NCBI GenBank assembly: GCA_016715885.1
Contig: JADJXL010000020.1
Coordinates: 744,001-808,000, forward strand
Length of the DNA stretch: 64,000 nt
Source: Polyangiaceae bacterium
GTDB lineage: Bacteria; Myxococcota_A; Polyangia; Polyangiales; Polyangiaceae
Reading direction: 5' to 3'
Shown: piece by piece, positions 8,800 through 17,730 of the stretch
Layout: every line of letters begins with the position of its first letter
Position numbering within the stretch: position 1 is the first letter of the stretch
Made by a program: the position numbers and the translations under genes
Notes under the pieces: generated by a model
Told to the model about the DNA's origin: nothing
Seen by the model: the letters and a program-made list of their open reading frames with translations, nothing else
Database searches by the model: none

Positions 8800-8814
8800 G
8801 AGACACTGCTGCCC

Positions 8815-10014
8815 GTGGCCTCTCCCCGTTCCATCGAGCTGTACCACGACGATTCGCTTTTACTCACGTTCCGTGCACGCGTCGTCGAGCACGCCGCGTT
8901 CGGGGACAAACCCAGCATCATCCTCGATCGCACCGCGTTTTATCCGGAGTCTGGCGGGCAAATGGCCGATCGCGGTACGCTTGGTGGTGCAAGCATCCTC
9001 GACGTGATGCTCGACGATGCCGGACGCATTCATCACGTGCTCGAAGGCGCGCTGCCGCCCGTGGGCGGCGTCGTCGAAGGCGTGGTCGACAAGGCTCGAC
9101 GCCGCATTCACATGGCCCAGCACACGGGACAGCACATGCTTTCGCGAGCGCTCACGGACATCGCCCGCGCGGAGACCGTCTCCTCGCGCCTTGGGGAAAG
9201 CGCCTGCACCATCGACCTCGATGTCCCCACGCTCGATGAACGAGCCGCCGCGCAGGCCGAGGATCTCGTCAACTCGCTCATCGACGACGACGTCCCCGTT
9301 CGCGCGTTTTTTCCTTCACCCGAAGAGCTACGAGCGTTGCCTTTGCGACGTCAACCAAAGGTGATCGACAACGTGCGCGTCGTGGCCATTGGTGACTTCG
9401 ACGTCTCGCCTTGTGGCGGAACGCATTGCACGCACGCATCGCAGGTCGGGTTTGTCCGTATCGAATCCGTCGAACGGTACAAGGGAAACGCGCGCATCGT
9501 TTTTTCGGCTGGACCTCGAGCACGGCGCAACGTCGGTCGCGAGGCCGCCATCACGCGATCGCTCGCGCGCGAATTCACGTGCGGCACCGACGATGTACCC
9601 GCTGGCCTCGACAAACTCCGCCGCGAGCTTGCCGATGCCCGCGAAACGCTCGGTCGCGTGCGGTTGCGTGTCGCGTCGTCCATCGCGGACGACTTCGTGC
9701 GCCGAGCCGATGGTCGTGCCGTCGTCGGTGTCGTCGATGATGCGTCGCTCGAGCTCGTTCGAGCCGTCGCGGCGCGCATCACCGCGCACGGCGATCGCGT
9801 GGCCATGCTGTCGGGCGCATCCGATGGAGGCACCATCGTGCTCGTCGCGCGCGGCCCGGACAGCTCGTTCGACTGCGGCGCGTTCTTGAAGCGCGTGGCA
9901 GCTTCCGCAGGTGGTCGAGGTGGTGGCCGTCCCGAACGCGCCGAGGGCCGTTTGCCTTCGAGCATCGATTGGCCTTCGCTCGTGGCGCGAGCGCTCGAGC
10001 AGACGCCCGTGTGA
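8815..10014 (+). CDS. alanyl-tRNA editing protein (AlaX-like, with DHHA1-like end)
   Basis: Hydrolyses mischarged Ser- or Gly-tRNA(Ala) in trans. The protein has the AlaRS-like second beta-barrel (TAFYPESGGQMADRG) and the editing site HxxxH (H103 and H107 in AQHTGQHML) plus CGGTHCTH (C200, H204), which together bind zinc. The C-terminal third contains a coiled segment and a Gly-rich GGRGGGRPERAEG motif, like the DHHA1 domain of AlaRS, so this is the long AlaX form (399 residues) without the aminoacylation domain. It starts at GTG 8815, preceded by TAGGAG overlapping the previous stop. Confidence 0.9.
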   Translation: MASPRSIELYHDDSLLLTFRARVVEHAAFGDKPSIILDRTAFYPESGGQMADRGTLGGASILDVMLDDAGRIHHVLEGALPPVGGVVEGVVDKARRRIHMAQHTGQHMLSRALTDIARAETVSSRLGESACTIDLDVPTLDERAAAQAEDLVNSLIDDDVPVRAFFPSPEELRALPLRRQPKVIDNVRVVAIGDFDVSPCGGTHCTHASQVGFVRIESVERYKGNARIVFSAGPRARRNVGREAAITRSLAREFTCGTDDVPAGLDKLRRELADARETLGRVRLRVASSIADDFVRRADGRAVVGVVDDASLELVRAVAARITAHGDRVAMLSGASDGGTIVLVARGPDSSFDCGAFLKRVAASAGGRGGGRPERAEGRLPSSIDWPSLVARALEQTPV

Positions 10015-10084
10015 CGTGCGCAGTCGAGCTCGTTCCGCGTGCTTTCGCCTGGCAACCAGGTCCCGCATCAGCTACGCCCGGCGC

Positions 10085-11224
10085 ATGCGTCGAATGGGCA
10101 TGGCCTCGCTTGTGTTGTCCGCTTTTTCCGCACTCGGCTGCGAAGCTTCCTCGGACTCCTCGTTGCTCACAGGCGCCGGGGCCGTGACGAGCATCTTCGT
10201 CGACGCGTCGTTCTTCATGGGCGACGTGCCTTGCGCGGCCGTACCGGGCGCCATGCAGAGCTACGTTGCGCATATCTACGACGTCACGTCGCAACAGCCC
10301 GTTGCTTTGCCTGCGGCGCCGCCGGTGTCGTGCTCCGCCGGCGTCACGTTTCGCCAGGTCGTCGTAGGTCGCAAATACCGCATCAAAATCGATGGCTACG
10401 ACGTGGCTCCCTCGGACCTCGTTCCTCTCGGCGGAGCTTCCTCGGGCAGCCGCACGATGCTGCGTCGAAGCAATCCCGACGCGGGCCCCGTCACGCCGCT
10501 CTGGACGACGCACTGCAAGGACGTCGACACCGTGCAAGACACGCGTGTCGGCGCGACCGAATGCGAACCATTGACTCCTGCCCCAACGGCAACCGGAATC
10601 ACGGTCGATCCTCGAGTTGCGCTGAAGCCAGCAACGCCTTCGCTCGCGTGCAAGGAGTATCTCATCGACCCCATGGGCAACCCTGTCGAGACGGGTGACG
10701 TACATGCTTTCGATGTTCGTCCCGACGACCCGAGTTTGCCCGCGCTCTTGAACCTGCCGTGTATCGAGGGCGGCGCGGCGCCTCCTGCGTTTCTCCAGGG
10801 TGTTACGGCTGGACAAACCTACGGATTCCGCGTCGAAGCGCGGGCATCTGCGGGAGGCCCCGTGAAGTGGGGTACGTCGTGTTTTGCCGAGGCCAAGGAG
10901 GGGCTCGTGGTGAATGCCACGTGTGATCCGCTGACGTCCGACGGCGCGATGGAGATCGTGCTTGCCGGGCTGCTTGGGCCAGACACCTGTAGTGATGCAA
11001 ACGTTGTCACGTACGACGCGTCGTATGCGGGACCACCCCCAAAATCGGTAAAGCCGGTACTGGGTGTGGATTGCGCGAAATCGGTGCGGTTTACGCTCGA
11101 GCCTGGCATGCACACGGTCGCGGTCGTGGGCTACCGCAAGGGTGGAGACGTGGCGCTCGAGGCAGCTTGCACGGCGGTGGTCGAGCCTGGCACCGTAACC
11201 GTTGCTACATGTACGCTGCTTTGA
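10085..11224 (+). CDS. predicted secreted lipoprotein, unknown function
   Basis: A 379-residue protein from ATG 10085 (chosen because it gives a proper lipoprotein signal peptide with SALGC, Cys 19; the frame stays open upstream but that part overlaps the AlaX gene). The mature region contains about 12 Cys spaced as if paired, and three related segments of ~100 residues that each read like strand-rich domains with a G-x-x-Y-x-[FI]-x-[IV]-[ED] element (GRKYRIKIDGY, GQTYGFRVEAR, and GMHTVAVVGY). It is probably a surface protein. No family name is recognised. Confidence 0.65.
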   Translation: MRRMGMASLVLSAFSALGCEASSDSSLLTGAGAVTSIFVDASFFMGDVPCAAVPGAMQSYVAHIYDVTSQQPVALPAAPPVSCSAGVTFRQVVVGRKYRIKIDGYDVAPSDLVPLGGASSGSRTMLRRSNPDAGPVTPLWTTHCKDVDTVQDTRVGATECEPLTPAPTATGITVDPRVALKPATPSLACKEYLIDPMGNPVETGDVHAFDVRPDDPSLPALLNLPCIEGGAAPPAFLQGVTAGQTYGFRVEARASAGGPVKWGTSCFAEAKEGLVVNATCDPLTSDGAMEIVLAGLLGPDTCSDANVVTYDASYAGPPPKSVKPVLGVDCAKSVRFTLEPGMHTVAVVGYRKGGDVALEAACTAVVEPGTVTVATCTLL

Positions 11225-11423
11225 CGGCGAGCTGATCGCTTGGCCGCTGTTCGGGACGCGTCCGGCTTTTTGTTCTCGACGCCTCCCCTGAACATTTGGC
11301 GTTTTTACCGTTCAAACCCTTTGCAGAATGGTCATCGGTGGACTACCTGAGAGCGTTCCACAGGCGGCGTGAATGATGCCTCTTTCCCGGCTTCGCTAGC
11401 GCCGAATTTCTTCGAAGAGCGGT

Positions 11424-14060
11424 ATGGAAGACAGTTCGACCGTCCAGCAGAAAATCCCCGTCAGCATTCAGGACGAGCTGCGCAACAGTTACCTCGATTA
11501 CGCCATGAGCGTAATCATCGGTCGCGCCATCCCCGACGTTCGCGACGGCCTCAAGCCCGTGCATCGCCGCATCCTTTACTCGATGCACGAGCAGCACATT
11601 GGCCCGGGCGGGTCGCACAAAAAGTGTGCCCGCGTCGTCGGTGATGTGCTCGGTAAGTACCATCCGCACGGGGATCTTGCCGTCTACGACGCGCTCGTCC
11701 GGATGGCGCAATCGTTCAGTCTGCGCAATCCGCTCATCGACGGCCAAGGCAACTACGGTTCGGTCGATGGCGATTCGCCGGCGGCGATGCGTTACACCGA
11801 AGCTCGTCTGTCGCGTATCGCGACCGAGCTTCTTGGCGACATCGAGAAGGAGACCGTCGACTTTGCGCCGAACTACGACGATTCGGAGCAAGAGCCCACG
11901 GTTCTGCCTGCCAAGTTCCCGCAGCTTTTGGTCAACGGTTCGGGCGGTATTGCGGTCGGCATGGCGACGAACATTCCGCCGCACAACCTGCGTGAAATCA
12001 TCGAAGCGACGGAGCTTTTGATTCGCAATCCGCACGCGACGCTCGAAGAGTTGATGGTGCACGTCAAGGGGCCGGATTTCCCGACGGCCGGGCTCATTTA
12101 CGGCAAGAGCGGCATCGAGCAGGCGTATCGCACCGGGCGCGGGCAAATCGTCATGCGTGGCCGGTGCATCGTCGAAAAGACGCTGAAGGGCGATCGCGAA
12201 GCGATCATCATCACGGAGATCCCGTATCAGGTCAACAAGGCCAAGCTCGTCGCGAAAATTGCCGAATGCGTCAAGGAAAAGCGCATCGAGGGCATTTCCG
12301 AAGTTCGCGACGAAAGCGATCGCGAAGGCATGCGGATCGTCGTCGAGCTGAAGAAGGACGTATTTCCGCAGGTCGTCCAAAATCAACTGTATCGGTTGAC
12401 GGACCTTCAATCCACGTTCGGCGTCATCAATCTATCGATTGCCAACGGCAGGCCGGCGGTACTTTCGCTGAAGGACACGCTGGCGCACTTCATCGAGCAT
12501 CGGCGGGAAGTCGTCACGCGGCGCACGCGCTACGAGCTCAATCAGGCCGAAGCGCAGCGGGAGCTGGTCGAAGGTCTCGGCATGGCGACGACGGACGTCG
12601 ACATCATCGTGTCGACGATTCGTTCCTCGCGCGATCCCGAAGAAGCCAGGGCGCGGCTCGAAAAATTGCCATTGCGCGGGCTGGGTGATTTCTTGCGCCG
12701 AGCTGGGCGTCCGGAAACCGAATGCGAGGCGGCGGATGCGCGCGGCGATTATTACTTGTCCGAGCGGCAGTCGAAGGCGATTTTGGAAATGCGCCTGTCG
12801 CGCCTCACGGGGCTCGAAAGGGAAAAGCTCGCCCGCGAATATGGTGCGTTGTCCGAAGAAATCGCGCGGCTTTCGGGCATTTTGGCCGACGAAGGCAAGC
12901 TGCTCGACGTGATCATCGGCGAGCTCGAGGACATCAAGACGCGATTTGGCGACGAGCGGCGGACGGAAATCGTTCCGGCGGAAGCCGAGATTCAGGTCGA
13001 GGATCTCATCCAAGAAGAGGACATGGTCGTCACCATTTCCCACTTGGGCTACGTCAAGCGGACGCCGGTGACGACGTATCGCGCGCAAAAACGCGGTGGA
13101 AAAGGCACGCTGGGCATGGAGGCGCGGGACGAGGACTGGGTGAACCAGCTCTTCGTTGCGTCCACACATAGCTACGTGTTTTTCTTCAGCGAAAAAGGCA
13201 AAGTGTACGTCAAGAAGGTCTACGAGATCCCTCTTGCGGCACGAAATGCCAAGGGCCGTGCCATCGTCAACTTCGTCGGCATGGAGCCGGGCGAAAAGGT
13301 CGCGGCCATTTGCCCCGTCACGAAGATCGAGCCTGGCTGGTTCGTCGTGACGCTCACGCGGCGCGGGCAAATCAAAAAGACGGCGCTCGAAGAATACGAA
13401 AACTTCCGCGACAAAGGCATCATCGGCGTCCGCATCGAAGAAGACGATCAGCTTCTTTCCGCGGCCATTACCGACGGCAAAGCAGAATTCCTCATTGCCA
13501 CGCAAAAAGGCATGTCGATTCGCTTCTCCGAAGAAGAAGTGCGGGCGACGGGGCGCGCGACGATGGGCGTAAAGGGCATCGAGCTCAACGAGGGCGATGT
13601 CGTCGTCGGATTGTGCGTCGCGGGCAGTGAGCGAGATCGTGTGCTCGCCGTTTGCGAACGTGGTTATGGCAAACAAACGGCGCTCGATGAATTCCGTCTC
13701 CAAAGCCGCGGCGGCAAGGGCGTCATTCTCATCGATGCCAGCGAGCGTAATGGTCCCGTCGTGGGCGTGGCGATGGTTTGTCCGTCCGATCAAATCATGC
13801 TCGTGACCGATCGCGGACAAACGCTACGCACGCGTGCTTCGGAAATTCGCGAAACCGGCCGTAACGCCCAAGGCGTGCGCCTCATGAACGTCGACGACGG
13901 CGAGCGAGTCGTCGCGATCGAAGCGTTTGCCGAAGCCGAAGAATCCACGGGATCGACTGCGCCTCCGCCGCCGGATCCCAATGGCACCGTCATTACCATG
14001 CCCGATCCGTCCACTACGAATGGGACGAGTCACGGCAATGGGAGTGATTTGCCGAACTGA
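11424..14060 (+). CDS. gyrA: DNA gyrase subunit A
   Basis: Breaks and rejoins DNA in the A2B2 gyrase. The winged-helix region has DGLKPVHRRILYSM and the active tyrosine in AMRYTE (Y124). The C-terminal beta-pinwheel carries a GyrA box, QKRGGKG, which marks gyrase rather than topoisomerase IV; a second box-like SRGGKG follows later. Length 878 residues fits the family; the last ~35 residues are a Pro/Thr/Asn-rich tail. The quinolone-resistance region reads HPHGDLAVYD, with Leu (codon 11676-11678) where E. coli GyrA has Ser83. No gyrB is adjacent. ATG 11424 follows AGAGCGGT. A ~200 bp upstream spacer should hold the promoter. Confidence 0.97.
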   Translation: MEDSSTVQQKIPVSIQDELRNSYLDYAMSVIIGRAIPDVRDGLKPVHRRILYSMHEQHIGPGGSHKKCARVVGDVLGKYHPHGDLAVYDALVRMAQSFSLRNPLIDGQGNYGSVDGDSPAAMRYTEARLSRIATELLGDIEKETVDFAPNYDDSEQEPTVLPAKFPQLLVNGSGGIAVGMATNIPPHNLREIIEATELLIRNPHATLEELMVHVKGPDFPTAGLIYGKSGIEQAYRTGRGQIVMRGRCIVEKTLKGDREAIIITEIPYQVNKAKLVAKIAECVKEKRIEGISEVRDESDREGMRIVVELKKDVFPQVVQNQLYRLTDLQSTFGVINLSIANGRPAVLSLKDTLAHFIEHRREVVTRRTRYELNQAEAQRELVEGLGMATTDVDIIVSTIRSSRDPEEARARLEKLPLRGLGDFLRRAGRPETECEAADARGDYYLSERQSKAILEMRLSRLTGLEREKLAREYGALSEEIARLSGILADEGKLLDVIIGELEDIKTRFGDERRTEIVPAEAEIQVEDLIQEEDMVVTISHLGYVKRTPVTTYRAQKRGGKGTLGMEARDEDWVNQLFVASTHSYVFFFSEKGKVYVKKVYEIPLAARNAKGRAIVNFVGMEPGEKVAAICPVTKIEPGWFVVTLTRRGQIKKTALEEYENFRDKGIIGVRIEEDDQLLSAAITDGKAEFLIATQKGMSIRFSEEEVRATGRATMGVKGIELNEGDVVVGLCVAGSERDRVLAVCERGYGKQTALDEFRLQSRGGKGVILIDASERNGPVVGVAMVCPSDQIMLVTDRGQTLRTRASEIRETGRNAQGVRLMNVDDGERVVAIEAFAEAEESTGSTAPPPPDPNGTVITMPDPSTTNGTSHGNGSDLPN

Positions 14061-14679
14061 ATACCGGGCCTGCGTTTGTGAGACCGTCTCAAAACTCGGA
14101 ACGCGTATCCTCGCCCAGCCCCGCGCGGGGTTGAAACCCCGCGCTACACGACAAGAAGTCCTCGCGCTACCGCGCTCGGACTGACGTCATGGCTGCATGG
14201 CGATGCCTGCAATCTATGCGAAATGGTTGAGGATTCGCGATGACGATCCGAAATTCCACAAGGCCAGTCCCGAACGGTAGTGAGGGACTTTTGAAGGTGT
14301 AGCGCGGGATTTCAATCCCGCGCGGGCGTTCGGTGACACACTACGGCTCGAGTTTTGAGACAGCCTCTTCAATCCACCCCGGGGTCTTATGCCCCCATTC
14401 CCCCGTCCCAAGATCAAATCGCGCGCCGTCCCAAGCTCAAATCGTACGCCTGCAGCGCATCTTCCTCCATAATCAATTTGTAACCAATTCGCCCATTTCC
14501 TCTGAACGGATCGCATTACGATTTGTTCCCTGCTCGAATCCCTCCACTGGCGAATCGCGCTCGCTCGGTACAATGTAGTCCAGAGCACATCACATCCGAG
14601 CTCGGCCGTGAAAAGTCGGTCGTGGCGTTTACGTCACGAGTCGACGGAATTGCAGCCGATTCGGTTTGGGGGGACGTCC
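14061..14679. other. long intergenic region holding an inverted-repeat element
   Basis: No credible gene is seen between gyrA and the sugar transferase gene. The left half (about 14080-14368) is occupied by a MITE-like inverted-repeat element (separate entry). The right part (14370-14600) has lower G+C, is rich in T/C, and holds no ORF with coding character; it probably contains the promoter of the sugar transferase gene. Confidence 0.6.
14080..14368. mobile_element. MITE-like element with inverted ends and two hairpins
   Basis: The two ends are inverted: GTCTCAAAACTCG at 14086-14098 and its complement CGAGTTTTGAGAC at 14349-14361, flanked by GAG/CTC. Inside each arm is a perfect 10-bp hairpin: GCGCGGGGTT/AACCCCGCGC at 14123-14144 and GCGCGGGATT/AATCCCGCGC at 14302-14323, each followed (reading inward) by CTACAC, then AAGTCC and CTACCG-like blocks. 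The match between arms extends over about 100 bases with substitutions. No transposase is present, so it is either a non-autonomous element or two REP-type units in opposite orientation. Confidence 0.65.
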
Positions 14680-16053
14680 ATGCTCGAGCTGTTTCGGTCG
14701 CGCCGTCGCGCGGTCGTGTGGTTCATCGACGCGGCGCTCTTCGGGACGATCGTGATTGTCGCTGCTGGTCTCATGCTCGGCTGGGATCGGGCCACGCAGG
14801 TCGATCACTTGTTCGACGCCATGACCATTACACTCGTCGCGCAAGTTTCTCTTTATTATCACGGTCTCTATGAGAGCGTCCTTGGGCAGCGATTTTCGGC
14901 CGTGTCGTTTCGAATCGTGCAGGCGCTCGTCGTGGCGTGCCTTCTCGTTTGGTTCGTATTGCCCTGGACGCTCGCGGACGCCGAAGATCGTCCAATGGCG
15001 CTCTTGGCGACATTCGTTTTGGCGGGCCTGCTTTTGCCGCCGTCCCGAGCGATACTTGCCGAATGTTGGGCGCTCCCTCGTTTTCGCCCGCGGCTGCTCG
15101 TCATTGGATCTGGGCCGCTCGCGGCGGCTTGCGCAGAAGCGGCGGCAAAGCCGGATTCGGGATTTCGTTATGAGGGGCGACTCGTCGCGGACGAGGAAGC
15201 GTTTCTATTTTATGACAAGCCCGATATCATTGGAACATTTTCGCAATTGCGCCTCGTCGCGAAAAACCACGACGTTCGCCGCATTCTCGTCTGTCAATCC
15301 GATCGGCGCGGGAAATTGCCGATAGAGGAACTGCTCGAGCTCAAGTTTCGCGGCATCGAAATCGAGGAAGGCGCGGACTTTTACGAGCGGCTCACGGGCA
15401 AGGTTTTTACTTTCGGGCTACGTCCGAGCCAGCTCGTATTCGCAGACGGGTTTCGCGTCACGCGTGCAGCGTTGTGGACGAAGCGGCTGCTCGACATCGT
15501 GGGAGCCGCCCTGGGGCTCGTGCTTGCGCTGCCGCTGATGCTGCTCACGGCGCTCGCCATCAAGCTCGAGTCACGAGGCCCCGTGCTTTATTCGCAAGAG
15601 CGTGTGGGAGCGTTTGGTCGCCGGTTTTCGATTCACAAGTTTCGTTCGATGCGAATCGATGCCGAAGCGGACGGTTTGCCCAAGTTCGCGTCGGAAAACG
15701 ATCCACGCGTAACGCGCGTCGGAAACTTCATTCGTCGTACGCGTATCGACGAATTGCCGCAACTATGGAATGTGCTCGTGGGCGACATGAGCCTCGTTGG
15801 GCCTCGTCCCGAACGGCCTGCATTCGTCGAGCAGCTCGAAGATCAAATACCCTATTTTCATCAGCGACTTTTCGTCAAACCGGGCGTGACGGGGCACGCG
15901 CAAGTTCGGTGTCGGTACAGTGCGGCGATCGAAGATCATCAAGAAAAGCTGGAGCACGACTTGTTTTACATCAAAAACGTATCCGTTCTTTTCGACCTAT
16001 CGATTTTGATGGATACGGTCAAAGTCGTGCTCTTGCGAATTGGATCGCGATAA
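14680..16053 (+). CDS. polyprenyl-phosphate sugar-1-phosphate transferase (initiating glycosyltransferase)
   Basis: Transfers a sugar-1-phosphate from a UDP-sugar to undecaprenyl phosphate in the inner membrane, starting exopolysaccharide or O-antigen repeat synthesis. The N-terminus has four hydrophobic helices, followed by a Rossmann-like soluble segment (LLVIGSGPLAAACAEAA). The C-terminal catalytic domain starts at KRLLDIVGAALG (membrane hairpin) and carries the family signature KFRSM, then DELPQLWNV and GDMSLVGPRPERP, and KPGVTGHAQV. ATG 14680 is preceded by GGGGGGACGTCC and gives 457 residues; an upstream GTG at 14608 is less likely. It is a monocistronic gene near glycosyltransferases at 23.6-26.4 kb. 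Confidence 0.93.
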   Translation: MLELFRSRRRAVVWFIDAALFGTIVIVAAGLMLGWDRATQVDHLFDAMTITLVAQVSLYYHGLYESVLGQRFSAVSFRIVQALVVACLLVWFVLPWTLADAEDRPMALLATFVLAGLLLPPSRAILAECWALPRFRPRLLVIGSGPLAAACAEAAAKPDSGFRYEGRLVADEEAFLFYDKPDIIGTFSQLRLVAKNHDVRRILVCQSDRRGKLPIEELLELKFRGIEIEEGADFYERLTGKVFTFGLRPSQLVFADGFRVTRAALWTKRLLDIVGAALGLVLALPLMLLTALAIKLESRGPVLYSQERVGAFGRRFSIHKFRSMRIDAEADGLPKFASENDPRVTRVGNFIRRTRIDELPQLWNVLVGDMSLVGPRPERPAFVEQLEDQIPYFHQRLFVKPGVTGHAQVRCRYSAAIEDHQEKLEHDLFYIKNVSVLFDLSILMDTVKVVLLRIGSR

Positions 16054-16099
16054 CAGCAGGCATGGCTGAGCGAGCGTGCAGATCAAGACGCTGCATCAA

Positions 16100-17542
16100 T
16101 CAATCATTGTTCCAGATGGCGCTGCCTGCAGGCTTTTTCGTGGTCGTCGTGGGCGCTGCCGTCGGACGAACGACTGGTTTGTCGGCGGTCACCTTGGGCT
16201 TGGCCGTCGTGGTCGTCTTCGCCGTGGGAGCGGCCGCCGCCGATGCGCTCGGCGCAGCGGAAGCCTCAACCGGCGCCACCGGCTTCACATCAGGCTCCGC
16301 TGCCGCCAGAGCCGCGCTGACGCTCGTGACGGGAAGCGGAGCCGCAGGCTCGGGCGCCGCCGCAGCGGGCGCGGATGCCGTTGAAAAAAGCTGGTAGATC
16401 ACGATCGAGCCGATGAGCATCGTGACGACGGCTCCGGCAGCAATCGCCACGATAGACTTGTTGCGACCAGCCGCGGACGGTGGGCCGGCGTTCGTGAGGC
16501 CACTGCCGATGGGCGTTGGAAGCGACGGCAGAGGCGTGTTGCTGAATCCAGGCGGCACGGATTGCATTGGAGGGCGGTATGGTGCGACAACCCCAATGCC
16601 GGACGAAAACCGGGCGCCTGGCCCCGTTCGGCTCGCGGACGCCAAGTCTGCGTGAAACGGCACACCAAGCGCCTGCGCAAGGTCGACGACGGCGGCGCTC
16701 GCAACCTGGTAACGATTCGCTGGGTTTGCTGCGGTTGCACGGAAAAACCACGCATCAAAGGCCGGCGGGAGCATCACGCCATGTCGTGCAGCACGCGCAA
16801 CCGCACTTTCCTGCGGTCCTCGCGACGCGTGGAGCGCAAAAGCGACGGCCGCCCCCGCCATCCGAGACTCCTCGAACCAATAGGATTTGCCCACGAGCAT
16901 CGTGTACGCGATGAGGCCAAGCGCAAAAACATCCGTTGCAGGCGAGATGTTGTTCGTCATCAAAAACTGCTCGGGCGCCATGTAGAGCGGCGTTCCGAGC
17001 GATTCCCGCGTCTGCCCATTCATCGTGCCGTCGGCGACGATCTTGGCGATGCCGAAATCGAGCACCTTCACACGCGGCAGCCCGTGCTCGCGCTCGGTCA
17101 AGTACAAGTTGTCGGGCTTGAGATCGCGGTGCACGATGCGGGCTTGGTGTGTTTTGTCGAGCGCCAAGGACGCCTCGAACAAGCACCTGACAGCTTCTTC
17201 CGGTGGCAGGGGTCCTGTGCGCCGGATGCGTTCACGGATGTCTTCGCCGCGAAGCAGTTCCATCACGAGAAACGGCATCTCGGTGGCGGCATCGATGCCG
17301 GCGTCGAACACGTCGACGATGTATTCGCTCTCGATTTCGGCGGCGACGCGCGCTTCTTGGCGAAAGCGAGCGCGCAGCTCTTCGCTTTGCACGAGGTTCG
17401 CGTGCAGGACTTTCAGCGCGCGGCGTCGGTTTGTCTCGAGATGAACGACTTCGTAGACGGAGCCCATGCCGCCTGACGCAATACGCCGCTCGATGCGGTA
17501 TCGCCCCGCAAAGACCGCACCAGGTGACAAGTCAGACGACAA
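16100..17542 (-). CDS. membrane-anchored Ser/Thr protein kinase
   Basis: A 480-residue Pkn-type kinase. Catalytic domain: GRYRIERRIASGGMGSVYE (glycine loop), ALKVL (K44), HRDLKPDN (138-145, the full Ser/Thr consensus), DFG (162-164) and MAPEQ. A linker leads to one membrane helix (about 368-390, IVAIAAGAVVTMLIGSIVIY), then an Ala/Pro-rich and Lys/Thr-rich outside tail. The start is a TTG at 17542, supported by a strong GGGAGG six bases upstream. It is convergent with the sugar transferase gene (46 bp between stops). Unlike the kinase at 6166 it has the usual catalytic Lys. Confidence 0.93.
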   Translation of the reverse strand: MSSDLSPGAVFAGRYRIERRIASGGMGSVYEVVHLETNRRRALKVLHANLVQSEELRARFRQEARVAAEIESEYIVDVFDAGIDAATEMPFLVMELLRGEDIRERIRRTGPLPPEEAVRCLFEASLALDKTHQARIVHRDLKPDNLYLTEREHGLPRVKVLDFGIAKIVADGTMNGQTRESLGTPLYMAPEQFLMTNNISPATDVFALGLIAYTMLVGKSYWFEESRMAGAAVAFALHASRGPQESAVARAARHGVMLPPAFDAWFFRATAANPANRYQVASAAVVDLAQALGVPFHADLASASRTGPGARFSSGIGVVAPYRPPMQSVPPGFSNTPLPSLPTPIGSGLTNAGPPSAAGRNKSIVAIAAGAVVTMLIGSIVIYQLFSTASAPAAAAPEPAAPLPVTSVSAALAAAEPDVKPVAPVEASAAPSASAAAAPTAKTTTTAKPKVTADKPVVRPTAAPTTTTKKPAGSAIWNND

Positions 17543-17730
17543 TACCCGCCTCCCTCAAGCGAAGATGCGCACCGATCGAGCGTTCGACGGTTTCTCCCGA
17601 CGAACGCTCGGAGGATGCCCCGAGTAGACCGGGGATTGCCAATGTTGTCAACTGTCTCGTGTAAGTCACCGTTTACTGTCAGGATTTCGCTCAAGTGTTC
17701 CAGCGCGCCGTATGCAGCGGCGTGCGGACG

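Noticed and set aside
9779..11113. 444-codon open frame antisense to AlaX and lipoprotein genes
   Set aside because: Arg-rich low-quality sequence with no signal peptide; crosses two real genes.
12432..13820. 462-codon open frame antisense to gyrA
   Set aside because: Explained by the codon bias of gyrA, which is conserved to the end.
14214..14588. 124-codon leftward frame over the inverted-repeat element
   Set aside because: It lies in the MITE-like region; the translated hairpin (FEIPR-type) makes no protein sense.
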